From Adiantum capillus-veneris (lineage: Eukaryota; Streptophyta; Polypodiopsida; Polypodiales; Pteridaceae), in NCBI GenBank assembly GCA_014529385.2, contig CM043946.1, forward strand, positions 40,183,558 to 40,247,557: a stretch of 64,000 nucleotides of DNA, written 5' to 3'. Of the stretch, positions 11,690 to 22,062 are shown piece by piece. The number at the start of each line of letters is the position of its first letter. Positions within the stretch are counted from its first letter, which is position 1. Below the pieces are notes generated by a model. The model ran no database searches and had not been told where the DNA came from. It saw nothing but the letters and a program-made list of their open reading frames with translations. Position numbers and translations under genes: made by a program.

Positions 11690-12913
11690 ACTTTCTCACC
11701 CCATCTCTCCCCATCCTTGTCGCGACCCTGCGCTGTAGTAAAAAACCACCGAAAAACTTAAAATAGAAATAAAAAAATATATACATTATATATACACACC
11801 ACACCCCCCGTTCCCACGCACACACCCGCTTCCATATACATATACACGCAGCTATACACACACATATACAAATACACTCACGCACCCATATATACACACG
11901 ACACGTGTATACGCACGCATTTAAAAAAAATACAAAAAAGAAGGATCTTACTGCATCGACATCGACAAAAAGAAGGAGAACACCCAAAGCACGCGCCAAA
12001 CAACAAAAAGAAGAAATGCACCAAAGGCATGCCCCGACAGACCCCAAAAAGACGTACGCGCTACATCGACGCACCGCAACACACCATTTGCCAGCATCAC
12101 GCAACCACGACGCCATTTTCAGTAATTTGTAGGTTTTGTTCATCATTTCTTCAGTTTTCACCTAAGCCTTGTAAAATTCCGAATTTGTAAATTCCTCTCT
12201 CTAGGTGATGGTTACAAAGGCCCACCTAGAGATTCTCATTTTAAATAACTCTCAAGACAAAGCAAGGGTCAACCACACCGGGCCCACCGCTTGCTTTGTC
12301 TCCCCGATTAACTTACCCTAATCAAATCGGGATTACCCTAATCCAAGTAGCCAACACCTATAAATTGGCACTGAGAGGTCACTATCAAGGGGGGCAGTTC
12401 ATGAGAGGTCAGCACTTGGTAGAGTGTAGTGGGAAGAATTGACACTATTGGCATCACGGGGGAGAGGGCTCGTGTGATGGTTTGCCTTTGGAATTGCACC
12501 ATGCGAAGGGAGCCACGTCCACCTCTCGACTCAATGGTCAATGCACACACGTATACACGCTCTTGGTAGCAAGCTTCACAATCATTGAGTGGTCTTAGAG
12601 AACGCACCAAGTAGTTTCACCATCTTTTCTCCCTACCGCTCTATCACCACGGTGTGCCGCCTCGCTGGAAGGAAGGTCATTGTAAATACTGCAGAAATAA
12701 TTCTCCCTCACACCCCCGAGGGTTTTCATCATTTGTCAATCTGTGTGTGTGTGTAAGTGTGCGGTGTTCACATCATCGTCGTCTATGTACTAGCGGGTGA
12801 AAGCTAGGTGATTCCCCCTCTTTGCTTTACCGTGAGGACAAGCTCGAGGCGTGCCATTCGGCCCCTGGCATTTTAGAGGCCGTCGGGGTTCGGGGTTCGC
12901 TTTGCTCCCGTCA
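10236..12913 (+). mobile_element. Probable solo LTR related to Gypsy C, swollen with microsatellites
   Basis: The last 80 bp (about 12836-12913, ending TTCGCTTTGCTCCCGTCA) match the end of the C LTR (33108 side) in plus orientation. There is no internal element on either side: Copia E gag precedes and Copia E protease follows. A TATA-like TATAAAT is at 12359-12365. The left end is inferred from where Copia coding text stops. The interior is mostly simple repeats and has no gene. Confidence 0.6.
10388..11690. repeat. Microsatellite cluster (CT, AT, C, CA tracts)
   Basis: Successive tracts: CT at about 10388-10446, 10720-10800, 11417-11480 and 11557-11580; AT at about 10967-11090; a C run at about 11234-11268; CA at about 11580-11690 with one interruption. 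Long open frames of Ser-Leu, Tyr-Ile or His-Thr here are only translations of these tracts. Confidence 0.95.
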
Positions 12914-13284
12914 CTGTCCATGATGCATGCATGTCAGTCGTTATAGATTCACATGTGTGGTATTTCGATAGTGGTGCTACAAAGCACAACCTCTAATCGT
13001 GAATTGTTCACCTCTCTCAAGTCTGTCCCTCAATTGGGAATTCAATCACTTGTGCCAACAATGCCTCTTATCTTGTTTAGGGAGTTGGAAAGATTGTGCT
13101 TACTGCCAAAAATGGCAGTTCTTTCACACTTGTTGATGCACTTTATGTACCTGGGATCAAGAAGAATCTTTTGTCTATATCTGCACTTGCTAGACTTGGA
13201 CTTGTAATCAAATTTGTGGATGACAGATGTACAATTCATGATCTCAAGTTTGGTGATGAAATTGTTGCATCTGGCCTTTTGTGC
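12914..13284 (+). pseudogene. Copia E protease fragment
   Basis: WYFDSGATKH (about 12957-12986) is a Copia retropepsin active site (D-S-G-A). Further on come DALYVPGIKKNLLSISALA and LKFGDEIVASGLLC, typical of the protease to pre-integrase segment. Several stops lie in between. The fragment is cut at 13284 by the C LTR. Confidence 0.85.
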
Positions 13285-13493
13285 TGACGGGAGCAAAGCG
13301 AACCCCGAACCCCTGACGGCCTCCAAAACACCGGGGACCGAATGGCGCGCCTCGAGCCTGTAATGGTAAAGCAAACAGGGGGCACCACCTAGCTTCATCG
13401 GCTAGGACGCAAACAACACACCACCATAACAAAGTTTCCATCCAAGAGAGATGGATGCTTGGGAGTAATGATGAAGAGGAAAGGGAATGAGAT

Positions 13494-13581
<88 letters not shown>

Positions 13582-13905
13582 AGGGGGTATAGCGGCTTAG
13601 TACTTAGGCACCACAAAAGGATGGCGAATCCGCACACCCTTCACACATACACAAGATCACTCCAAACACAAGACTAGGTGGCGATTCCGCACACCTCACA
13701 TGGGCAAAACATTGCAAGAAAACATACTCACAAAACCTCAAGCTTTATTTAGAGAATAAGGCGATGAAATGGGGAGCATAAGGTAGGGGAATGAGAAGGG
13801 AGAGAGTGGTAGAGCACATGGCGGATAGGTGGGAGTTGATGGCGAAGACTCGCACGAGGGTTATGGCCATCATCCTTCATTTAGTTGCCCTTCATCTTCC
13901 ATAGC
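13285..13905 (-). repeat. 3' LTR fragment of Gypsy C with GA tract
   Basis: Co-linear with 33108-33722 (same TGACGGG end, same GGCGATTCCGCACACC box). A GA microsatellite occupies about 13496-13577. It stops abruptly at 13905 where the B LTR begins, so the upstream part of this LTR was lost. Confidence 0.85.
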
Positions 13906-14184
13906 AAGATGGAGATGGAGCAAGAGCACTCTTCTATTGCACAAATGAGAGAATGAGTGAATTTTAGGTTTAGTTGGCTTTTATATGAGCTCACCCCATT
14001 CACACTTGGGCGCCCATGCTTAGCCAACTAATCCCTTGAATGTCCCAGTTAGAGTGCGCCTCTCATCGGCGATCACTCTTACCCTTTTCCTATTGGTCCG
14101 ACAAGCATGGTACCTGACTCTACCAAATACATAATACATGTCCGTCGTAGGTGATGGGGTGTCCGTGAGCCGTGAGGGTTAACA
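13906..14184 (-). repeat. Truncated 3' LTR of Gypsy B
   Basis: Matches the first 280 bp of the 5' LTR (27486 side) including the TATA box (TATAAAAG, 13985-13978). It ends at an AGATGGAGATGG junction with the C LTR. Confidence 0.88.
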
Positions 14185-14197
14185 TGCCCCCCTTCTT
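14185..14197 (-). promoter_or_regulatory. Polypurine tract of Gypsy B
   Basis: AAGAAGGGGGGCA on the minus strand, abutting the TGTTAACCC LTR start. Confidence 0.85.
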
Positions 14198-15559
14198 GAT
14201 GTAGATTCCGTCCTCGAAAGCTATTTGAGTTGAAGCTCGTTCGTTGAGGTGGAAGAGCATTTGAGATGAATGTCCTTAGCCTTCTTCAGTCACTGCAAAA
14301 TCAAACAACATTGGCACACTAATTGCGTTCTCATAAGTGATTAAAAAGCATATGCAGTTTTAGGTAGACAAATTGATTGGTAAAAGAATTTCAAACAATT
14401 TGTCAGCAATGAAGATTAAATTGCAATGCAATCAAATGCATAAACAGATGTAAAGGTAAAAAATTAAACAAGTCTGGGGTCGCTAATTTGACGGTCGAAA
14501 GGCACTAGAGATCGAATATTAATACCATGGGTAAGCTTCTTAATTTTCTGTGGTCAATTAAGTTGTTTAATCGCGAGAGCCAAGTATTCATGTTCGAGGG
14601 CTGACTAGAGGCTATATCTAGAAGACCTTGTAGTTAAGCTACCATAAAAGGAATTTCTCATGAAATCATCGCCTGACTGATTACTTTTTCTTTGAGCCCC
14701 CAAAGTCTTTTCACAGTGATTCAATTTTGATGTGTGTGCTTATTTTGTATGCCTTGGGTTTTTTTCTTTTTAAGTAAAAGCGCCCATACTGGGAAACTCT
14801 AGGGCTCTAGTACCATAGGCAATATATGTGAGTGAAGTACCAAATCAAGCTGAGATTTCTCTTCCAGCTTAAGATTTTACAGTGTGGCACTTTGATTTTT
14901 TGTTTGTTCATTTTCAGCATTTTAATTTTGTAACTTTGGGGGGTCATATAACACTGATACACCTCCCCAGGCTCATCACACTAGTAAAATCCCTTAATAA
15001 TACTTAAGCTAAAGGTCAATAGGGTCAAGCCCACTAGAAAGCCCTAGTACATTTCACACAATGCTGCCTAAATCGGATTAAGAACCTAAGTAACCATTAA
15101 TTATTAGGAAGGCATTCCCCATGGTATTAAGAAAAGATTTTCTAACACCTAACTTGGTCAAACTAGTTTGTCGGACTACTTGATTTTTAAACCTAGACAA
15201 GTGATTATGACAAAAAATTACATTGAATTAAATGTTTGATACTAAGCAAATGCGGTGAATATTAGGCTACCAATCACAATTAAAGATGACAATCATAGAT
15301 GCAAAAAAGATAAGGGGCAATGCTAATGGACAAGAAACACCTGTTTGTGTCGATGGTCGCGCTTGATTTGAAGAGTGAGTCGAGATAAAGATTCCATGAA
15401 GGTCCAAATCCTACCAATAGCAACATGCTCCTATACACACTAGGAAACAAAAGGAATACCTCCAGGAGGCACATTAGTGGAAAAAGGTACCAACACTTAT
15501 TGAACACAACAAAAAACATAAGGAACCCTAACCTAATTATTTGCACTCCCCCTAGAGAG
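14198..15559 (-). other. Long 3' untranslated region of Gypsy B
   Basis: No gene supported. It is co-linear with about 3840-5087 of element A. An 88-codon frame at 15546-15280 has a counterpart in A, but the reading frame is not kept between the copies, so similarity is at DNA level. Confidence 0.7.
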
Positions 15560-15982
15560 TCAAGGGAATAGGATATTGTAGAGGTTGGGGGGAAACCCTA
15601 AGGCTAAACCCCTATCCTCGTCATTGAGATAAACAAAGTCATCATCCATGAGACCATATGTGCCATCCGTGTAGTCGTGTAAATTTTCTTCTTCATCATA
15701 GGTGCCCATGTTTACTAAGAAGGTCACTAGACGCCTATAGTCATCTTGGTGAAAAGGGTAGGCTTGTGCAATGGGAGAAACGCTCTCTACTAAGTATGGA
15801 TCAGACGTGGTCAAGAGACGTATCAGCCATTCTAACTCCTCAAAATTCCTCTCACATGCTAGCGTACCTATCAAATCCCATTCACATGCAAGCACTGGAA
15901 AGACCATGTGAAATATTTGTGAAAAGTAACGAGGGTACCTCTCACCCAAGGCAGGAGTGGATGACTCTAGTGTACTAGCCAT
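15560..15982 (-). CDS. Small ORF downstream of pol in Gypsy B, unknown function
   Basis: An uninterrupted frame of about 140 codons from MASTLESSTPALGERYPRYF to the end; an in-frame Met 12 codons upstream is possible. The protein is acidic towards the C-terminus (YDEEENLHDY, LMDDDFVYLNDEDRG) and Trp/Leu-rich in the middle. No signal peptide or membrane segment is visible, so it does not look like an envelope protein. TGCGTGTACAG lies just before the ATG on the minus strand and looks like a splice acceptor, so expression from a spliced RNA is conceivable. It sits between pol and the 3' UTR, an additional-ORF position known in some plant Gypsy elements. No family is recognised. Confidence 0.55.
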   Translation of the reverse strand: MASTLESSTPALGERYPRYFSQIFHMVFPVLACEWDLIGTLACERNFEELEWLIRLLTTSDPYLVESVSPIAQAYPFHQDDYRRLVTFLVNMGTYDEEENLHDYTDGTYGLMDDDFVYLNDEDRGLALGFPPNLYNILFP

Positions 15983-16229
15983 ATCTGTACACGCAAATAA
16001 ACGATGGTTAGAGTGCAAATATTACAAGGGTCGTGTTCTTGTGCATAATTTGGTTTTATGATTTTGTGTTATGGCTCTTGCTCTTTTAATTTTTTATCTT
16101 GTTTTTGTGAGTATAAGGCTTTATATATACATTACCTAAGATTGGAGATTAAGGGGTCAGGGGGAAAGGTTGAGAGGGAAGCAAGTGAATAATGGATGTC
16201 CACAAACACTCCCCCCTTCCTTGGGTAGA

Positions 16230-17552
16230 TCATACCGTTTGAAATGATGTCGTCACCCTTTGAAACCAATTGTTCCAGTTGGTAATAGGTGAGGATTTTT
16301 GCCAGTAGTTTCCTATTACCCTAGGTGCCTCGTCAAGTTGCAAGGGTGGTAAGGTACTCTCCCAGGATCGAACTTGAAGTGGTTCATCAGGTGATTCTTG
16401 AACACCGGGAGGTGTGGATTCTTTTGTAGCTTCATGGAGGTCCACTACTATAGATGGAGGCTGTGTAGAAGCTTTTACCTCTATGGATGAATTACATGAG
16501 GAGCTAGAAGCTTCATGGAACTCCCCCCTTCCTGAGATAGGTGGAATAAATTGGTTTTTCCTTGGAGCCCAAACTAGCTCTGGACTAGGTGTGTAGCATT
16601 CTGTGATCTTTCCCTTCCCACGGTCTGCCATTGGCTTTAGCGTTACACTGTTTGACTCATATGGGTTTGTTGTCGATAGGGAAGGACACATTTTACGTTT
16701 AGGTACCCAAATTTGCTCATTTCCATCATAGTAGCCTTGGGCTTCTAATAGTTGTTTTGGAATCCATCGTGATTTGGTCTTGACTCTCCTAGGGCGCGCT
16801 CTTGGTTTTCCCGGGAAATTTTTTCTTGGAATGGATGGGAGGGTTGAGGTAGTTGGAAGTAAGGCCTTGGGGACCCATTGATATGTACTCTTAGGTCGTG
16901 CAGGTTGAGTACTTGCAATATTACTGCTTGCTGCAACTACAAGTGTTGAAGTGCTAGATTCATGGGTAGCCGGCAAAGACGAGTTAACCACCTTGGCTTG
17001 TGAATGTTGGCTATCCTTCAACTTTGCTAGAGTTTGCAACATAAGTGACTTTGCTTGAATTATAGGGATAAGAGTCGGTGGTCGTGTCGTGACACTACCA
17101 GTATCCCAATCAATAGTGCATTTGGTTGCCAACATACACGTGCATCCCAGGTTTACGTTGCCTTCCATAGCTCCTGCGGGAATGACTAGAAACCTCTGCA
17201 CTATGCTTCCATTGTCATAGACAACAGGGGTTTGAAGGACTCCAAGAATAGCAGTTTTCTTTTTATTAATGCCCTTGACTTGCATCGTACTCGGGGATAG
17301 GGTCAGTTTCCCTAATTGACACCAAACTCCATAGGATAACAAATTGTGTTTAGCTCCCGTACCTAATAAGGCATTGTATAGTACTTTCCCATAGGGGCTA
17401 TTTAGCTCAATTGGGTATCGTAGGGGTGTTTCAGATTCTAATGAGTCGTCATCTGTGTCCTCGAAAAATGCTTGCGTGATTCCCAGATTAGCCTCTCGTT
17501 GGCGTCTAAGACGTTGTTGTCGTTCTCGAGCCTCAACTCTTGCTTGGATTTT
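16230..17552 (-). pseudogene. C-terminal pol extension of Gypsy B with second retropepsin-like domain
   Basis: In the same frame as integrase, separated by one TAA at 17553. About 65 codons in, ALLGTGAKHNLLSYGVW reproduces a retropepsin active-site loop with Gly in place of the catalytic Asp. Some 80 residues later LATKCTIDWDTGSVT resembles the closing segment of such proteases. The rest carries repeated W-V/I/A-P-K/R motifs: YQWVPKALL, SRWIPKQLL, QIWVPKRKM, LVWAPRKNQ. It ends at TSFQTV. A retains the last part. Role unknown; a binding or structural protease-fold remnant is my inference. Confidence 0.65.
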
Positions 17553-20446
17553 TTAAAGCTCTTCTTGTTCCTTGGCAACCTTCTTTTGATGGATGGCTTG
17601 CAACTCTTCCTGGCTTAGAGGATCATAATATCTTTTGAATTTACTCCCATTAAGGAATCCAATGGTTTCAACTCCATCTAGAGTCTCCACATGAATGGTA
17701 CCTTGCGGAGTAATTTCACACACTCGATATGGTCCCTTACCAGCATATTTCAATTTCTTCTTTTCATTACGTACCCCGTACATAAGAACTTTATCACCAA
17801 CCTTGATGTCTTTATCCTTTAAATGGCTATCAAACCACTTCTTTCTCCTATCCTTCTCCACTAGAGCATTTCGCACAACTAATCGCCTTTCTTCATCTAG
17901 CCTTTCCAGGATATATAATCGCTCCACTAAGGGGTTACCTTACCAACCTTCTTGAGAAGCTACTCGAAGACTAGGAATGACAAACTCCCATGGCATAACT
18001 GCTTCTTGGCCATACACCATCTTAAACGGTGTGCAATTAATAGCAACTTTATACGCAGTATGATAAGCCCATAAAGCTGATGTAAGCTTTAGGTCCCAAT
18101 CAGTGCGATGAGCCTCGACTGTCTTTGTCAAAATGGAGATGAGAGTTTTGTTGGTACTCTCAGCTTGGCCATTTGCTTGGGGATATTAGGGTGTAGACTT
18201 GTGGTGAGATATCATGAAGTTTGATGTGAGTTCTTTTATTACTTCATTTATAAAATGAGTTCCATTGTCACTCACAAGTTCAAAGGGGCATACAAATTGT
18301 GTGATAATGTTCTCAAAGAGGAACTTAGCTGTTGTTTTTGCATCCGCGTTTCGTGTTGCTTTTGCTTCAGCCCATTTGGTTACATAGTCGGTAGCGACAA
18401 TGATATATCGTGATTGCGTGTTACGTGCAGCCGGACTAATCGGTCCTACAAAGTTTAAGACCCACTTTTCAAATGGTTGGGTTACCTTGATGGGATGTAG
18501 AGGCATCCTATCCCTTCTTTGTGGCTTGTTGAAGCATTGGCATTCATCACATCCCTTTGCAAAAAGTGATGCATCCTTAAACAGAGTGGGCCACCAATAG
18601 CCTGACTGTAAGATCTTTCGGACAGTCAACTTTCCTGAAAAGTGACCACTAGCTACGCCCATGTGTGCCTCTTGTAGAATATATAAATACTCATCCTCGC
18701 AGGCACAACGTCTAAGAACATCATCTTTTCCTCTCTTATAGAGAGTTCCAGCCAGTAAGCAATACGGTTCGCATTCCTTGATTAATTTTCGAGCTATATC
18801 TTTTCGCAGTTCTTTGGGTGGAAAATCATTAACTAAGAAGTTAACAATCTTTTCACTCCATTCAGGCATTGTCTCAACAATGAACAAAGGAGTATCAGGA
18901 AATTCATCATCAACCCCCGTAGGAGCTTCGCCATTAAGGATACGAGATAAATGATCCACCATGACATGTTTCCTCCCAGGCCTCACAACAACGGTGAAGT
19001 CAAACTCAAGAAGAATTAACAACCATCTTGTAATTCGACCTGTGGAACACGGCTTGTTTACCAAATATAGCAATGCTTGATGATCAACATAAAACACAAA
19101 CTTGGTAGCAAGAAGGTAATAGCGAAATTTCTTTACTGCGTAAATCATAGCTAGACCTTCGCGCTCTGTGGTAGTGTAGTTCATCTCGGCATCATTTAAT
19201 TGGCGACTTGCAAAGCTAATAGGGTAGTCCAATTTACGTTCTCCTGGTTGAGTTAGAACACACCCAATAGAAAAATTTGATGCATCAATATGCACATGAA
19301 AAGGTACATTCCAATCAGGTGTTCGCAGGATTGGAGCACTTGTTAGGGCCTTCTTTAATAAGTCATAAGATTGATGACATTCTTCCGTCCAGTGAAACTC
19401 GATAAGCAGCTTGTACAATGGACGCGCTATTTCGGGAAGGTTTAAAATAAACCTTCGATAATAACCAACATGGCCTATAAATCTTTGAACTCCTTTATAG
19501 TTAGTAGGTGGTGGCAAATTGGCAATGGCTTTAATCTTACTCTCATTTGTGGATATCCCGTTCTTGGACACTATATGCCCTAGAATGACTCCATGCTTAA
19601 CCCAAAATTGGCATTTGAAAGGGTTCAATGAGATGCAATAAAATCTGCACCTTTCAAATATTTTTCGTAGATATAACAAATGCCTGTCCCAAGAAGAATA
19701 AACACAAAGGTCGTCTAGGAAAGCTTCACAAAACTCCCTTAGAAATTCTTTAAACGCAGTGTTTATTAATCGTTGGAATGTAGCAGGGGCATTCGTTAAG
19801 CCAAAAGCCATAACAGGAAATGCAAACACTCCAAACTCTGTGATAAAAGCAGTTTTAGCTTGGTCCTCTAATGCAATTGTGATTTGATTGTAACCAGAGT
19901 ACCCATCTAAAAAGCTATAAGCTTCCTTCCCGCAACTCTTTCAAGCACATGTTCTGAATATGGCAAGGGATAATGATGTCTCCTAGTAGCTGCATTAAAT
20001 TTCTTGAGGTCCACGCACACTCTTAGTTTCCCATTCTTTTTTGGCACAATGACTATTGGAGAAACCCATTCTGAGTGCTCAATAGGGTATATGAATCTAC
20101 ATTGGATAAGTTTTTCAATCTCCTCTTGTACAATCTTGGCGTACTTAGGATTCATTGGATCGGGTCGTTGCTGGACGGGTTTAGCAGTGTTGATCATGGG
20201 AATTTTATGTTGCACCACAGAAGGTGGAACTCCCTTCATGTCATGATATGTCCAAGCAAAGATATCCTTGTATTCCTTGAGGAGCTCCTTAAGTACAGCC
20301 TCTTCAGTTTCGGTAAGGTCTTGAGCAATAAAGACTGATTTAGACTCCTCAGCTGGTTCTGCTAATTCTATCTCTTTAACTACCGCTGGACCATCATAGA
20401 CTCCACTGCTTCCATTGGTAGGTATTCGTTGGGCTTTGGCATACAC
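17553..20446 (-). pseudogene. RT, RNase H and integrase of Gypsy B
   Basis: RT starts near 20446; VSPIVIVPKKNGKLRVCVDL and FPVMAFGLTNAPATFQ are classical Gypsy RT blocks, and the catalytic box is FLDD instead of YLDD. RNase H: HIDASNFSIGCVLTQ and TEREGLAMIYAVKKFRYYL. Integrase: zinc-binding HMGVASGHFSG...CDECQ, core VATDYVTKWAEA and SDNGTHFINE, and a GPYRV box near the C-terminus. Damage is light: a 1-base frameshift near 19920 and in-frame stops at 18186 and 17940. It would copy and integrate the element if intact. Confidence 0.93.
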
Positions 20447-20551
20447 AACCTTTCGCTCCCCCGTGGTATAAGATTTAAAATGTTCAGGAGCCGTATGTAA
20501 GTCAGCACGCTCTTGTCCTGATGGAGACCTTTCTTTTAGTTCTGCCTCCTT

Positions 20552-22062
20552 TTATTGTTGTGCTAACTCTCGGTTTTGACGTCTTCTTATAGTTCGACTC
20601 AATTTCGGCTCTGTAACCTCCAATTGAGCAAGGTCAATGGGTCGCGGGCTGCACCACATGACACTCTGGAGATGTTCACCCCAATTGTCTACTAGCTTTC
20701 GATGAGCATCACATGCCCCTAGATAGCTAAGCCATTCTGCAATAGATCTTTCCTTGTTTATCCTAGCTCTCACATTTTCTCGATATCGTCGTCTCTTATA
20801 TGACCTTTGTTTCTTGTTAAGGTTTTGATTTTGGTAAATGTTTGAACTCGACTCGCTTGATAGGTCTTCGCTTGTATCTTCTTCACTCTCATATAAATTA
20901 CCATAGATGGTCGTACTAGACCTTGAGTGTTCAGTTTCTATACTTGGCTCACTCGATGTTTCCTCAGGTTCTGAATCCATTTCTCCCTGAGATTCCGTTT
21001 CTGATGTGTATTGGCCTGAAGCCTTTGAGGAATCATCGGTTTCACTCTCAGGTAGGTGTGCCTCTTTCTTATCATCAGATGTTACATGCGCTACACCTAA
21101 CATGTTTATTGGTGTAATGTGTGGTATCTCTTCCCCATCTGGTGTTACCCAGGTTGTTCCTCTAGCTCCCCATGTATCTATAGTTGCCGCTAGGTGTACC
21201 CAATCGACATTGTCTGACTCAGCCATTCTGGGTAGGATATCCATATAAGGAGAGTTCTCCCCAATATCCGTGCCTTTGTTACATGTGTAACAATACTGTA
21301 ATGGAGCTGAGTGAATGGTTGTGTCTGATCGATTATCAATGATGAATTTATTTCCTAGAGGATGCGTTCGACCACTTAAAAGATCAACTCGAATGACAGA
21401 GTCTTGGAACTGTAAGTAGACGTGGTTTTTGGACCAGTCATGCACCATTTTTGCTTCCCTCATGAATGGACGCCCTAAGATCATCTCAAATGACATAGGA
21501 TGCTTGGAAAAATCCATAACAATGAAAGTCTGCCTTACCTTGTGTCCCAAGACATGATCCTGAGATCTTTAAGCATTCCAATAGGCGTAACAATAGATCC
21601 ATTAGCCATTTTTACCACTACGCTTGTGGCTTCAAGGTGAGGTCGCCCCATACACTCCCAACAACTCTTTGTCACCATGCTGACTCCCGCACCACCGTCA
21701 AGGACTCCCTTTACAGTTAATCCTTTAGTAGTGATTGGCAAAGTAGCATTAGATTCATCACCTTCAAAGTATTGCCCCAACTTGTTAACGGGTGCTTCAA
21801 TTACAGATTCATGTCCCGCTAGGTCAGATGGTGGTGCTAAATGTTCCTCATCATTCATTACCGAGTGAGGTTTGTTCATGTGTGCAAACTGTGGTAATCC
21901 AGCCTGTAATTCTCCATTGAGGAAGGCTCGAAGAGCTGAGACTAGCTCGGGGTCTTTATATAGTTTGGACATGATGGTGGTTCTAACTTCTGAAGACATG
22001 AAATGAAATCCATCAATTTGGCAACATTTAATGGCATCTTGTGGGACGTAGGACCCTGACAA
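20552..22062 (-). pseudogene. Protease and acidic linker of Gypsy B
   Basis: VKGVLDGGAGVSMVTKSCWE holds the retropepsin Asp in D-G-G-A context; SFEMILGRPFMREAKMVHDW closes the domain. After it comes a linker with acidic Ser/Glu stretches (ETESQGEMDSEPEETSSEP) and a basic run (KKQRSYKRRRYRENVRARI), reaching RT. Frameshifts occur near 22000-22060, where TTCAT is duplicated at the gag-protease junction, and near 21540. A and D also have indels near this junction. Confidence 0.85.

Noticed and set aside
10344-11766. Long open frames of Leu-Ser, Tyr-Ile and His-Thr repeats
   Set aside because: They are translations of CT, AT and CA microsatellites and have no coding signature.
15280-15546. A conserved second small protein next to the 152-codon ORF
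   Set aside because: The A copy (3837-4022) is similar in DNA but the frame is not preserved, so it looks like untranslated sequence.
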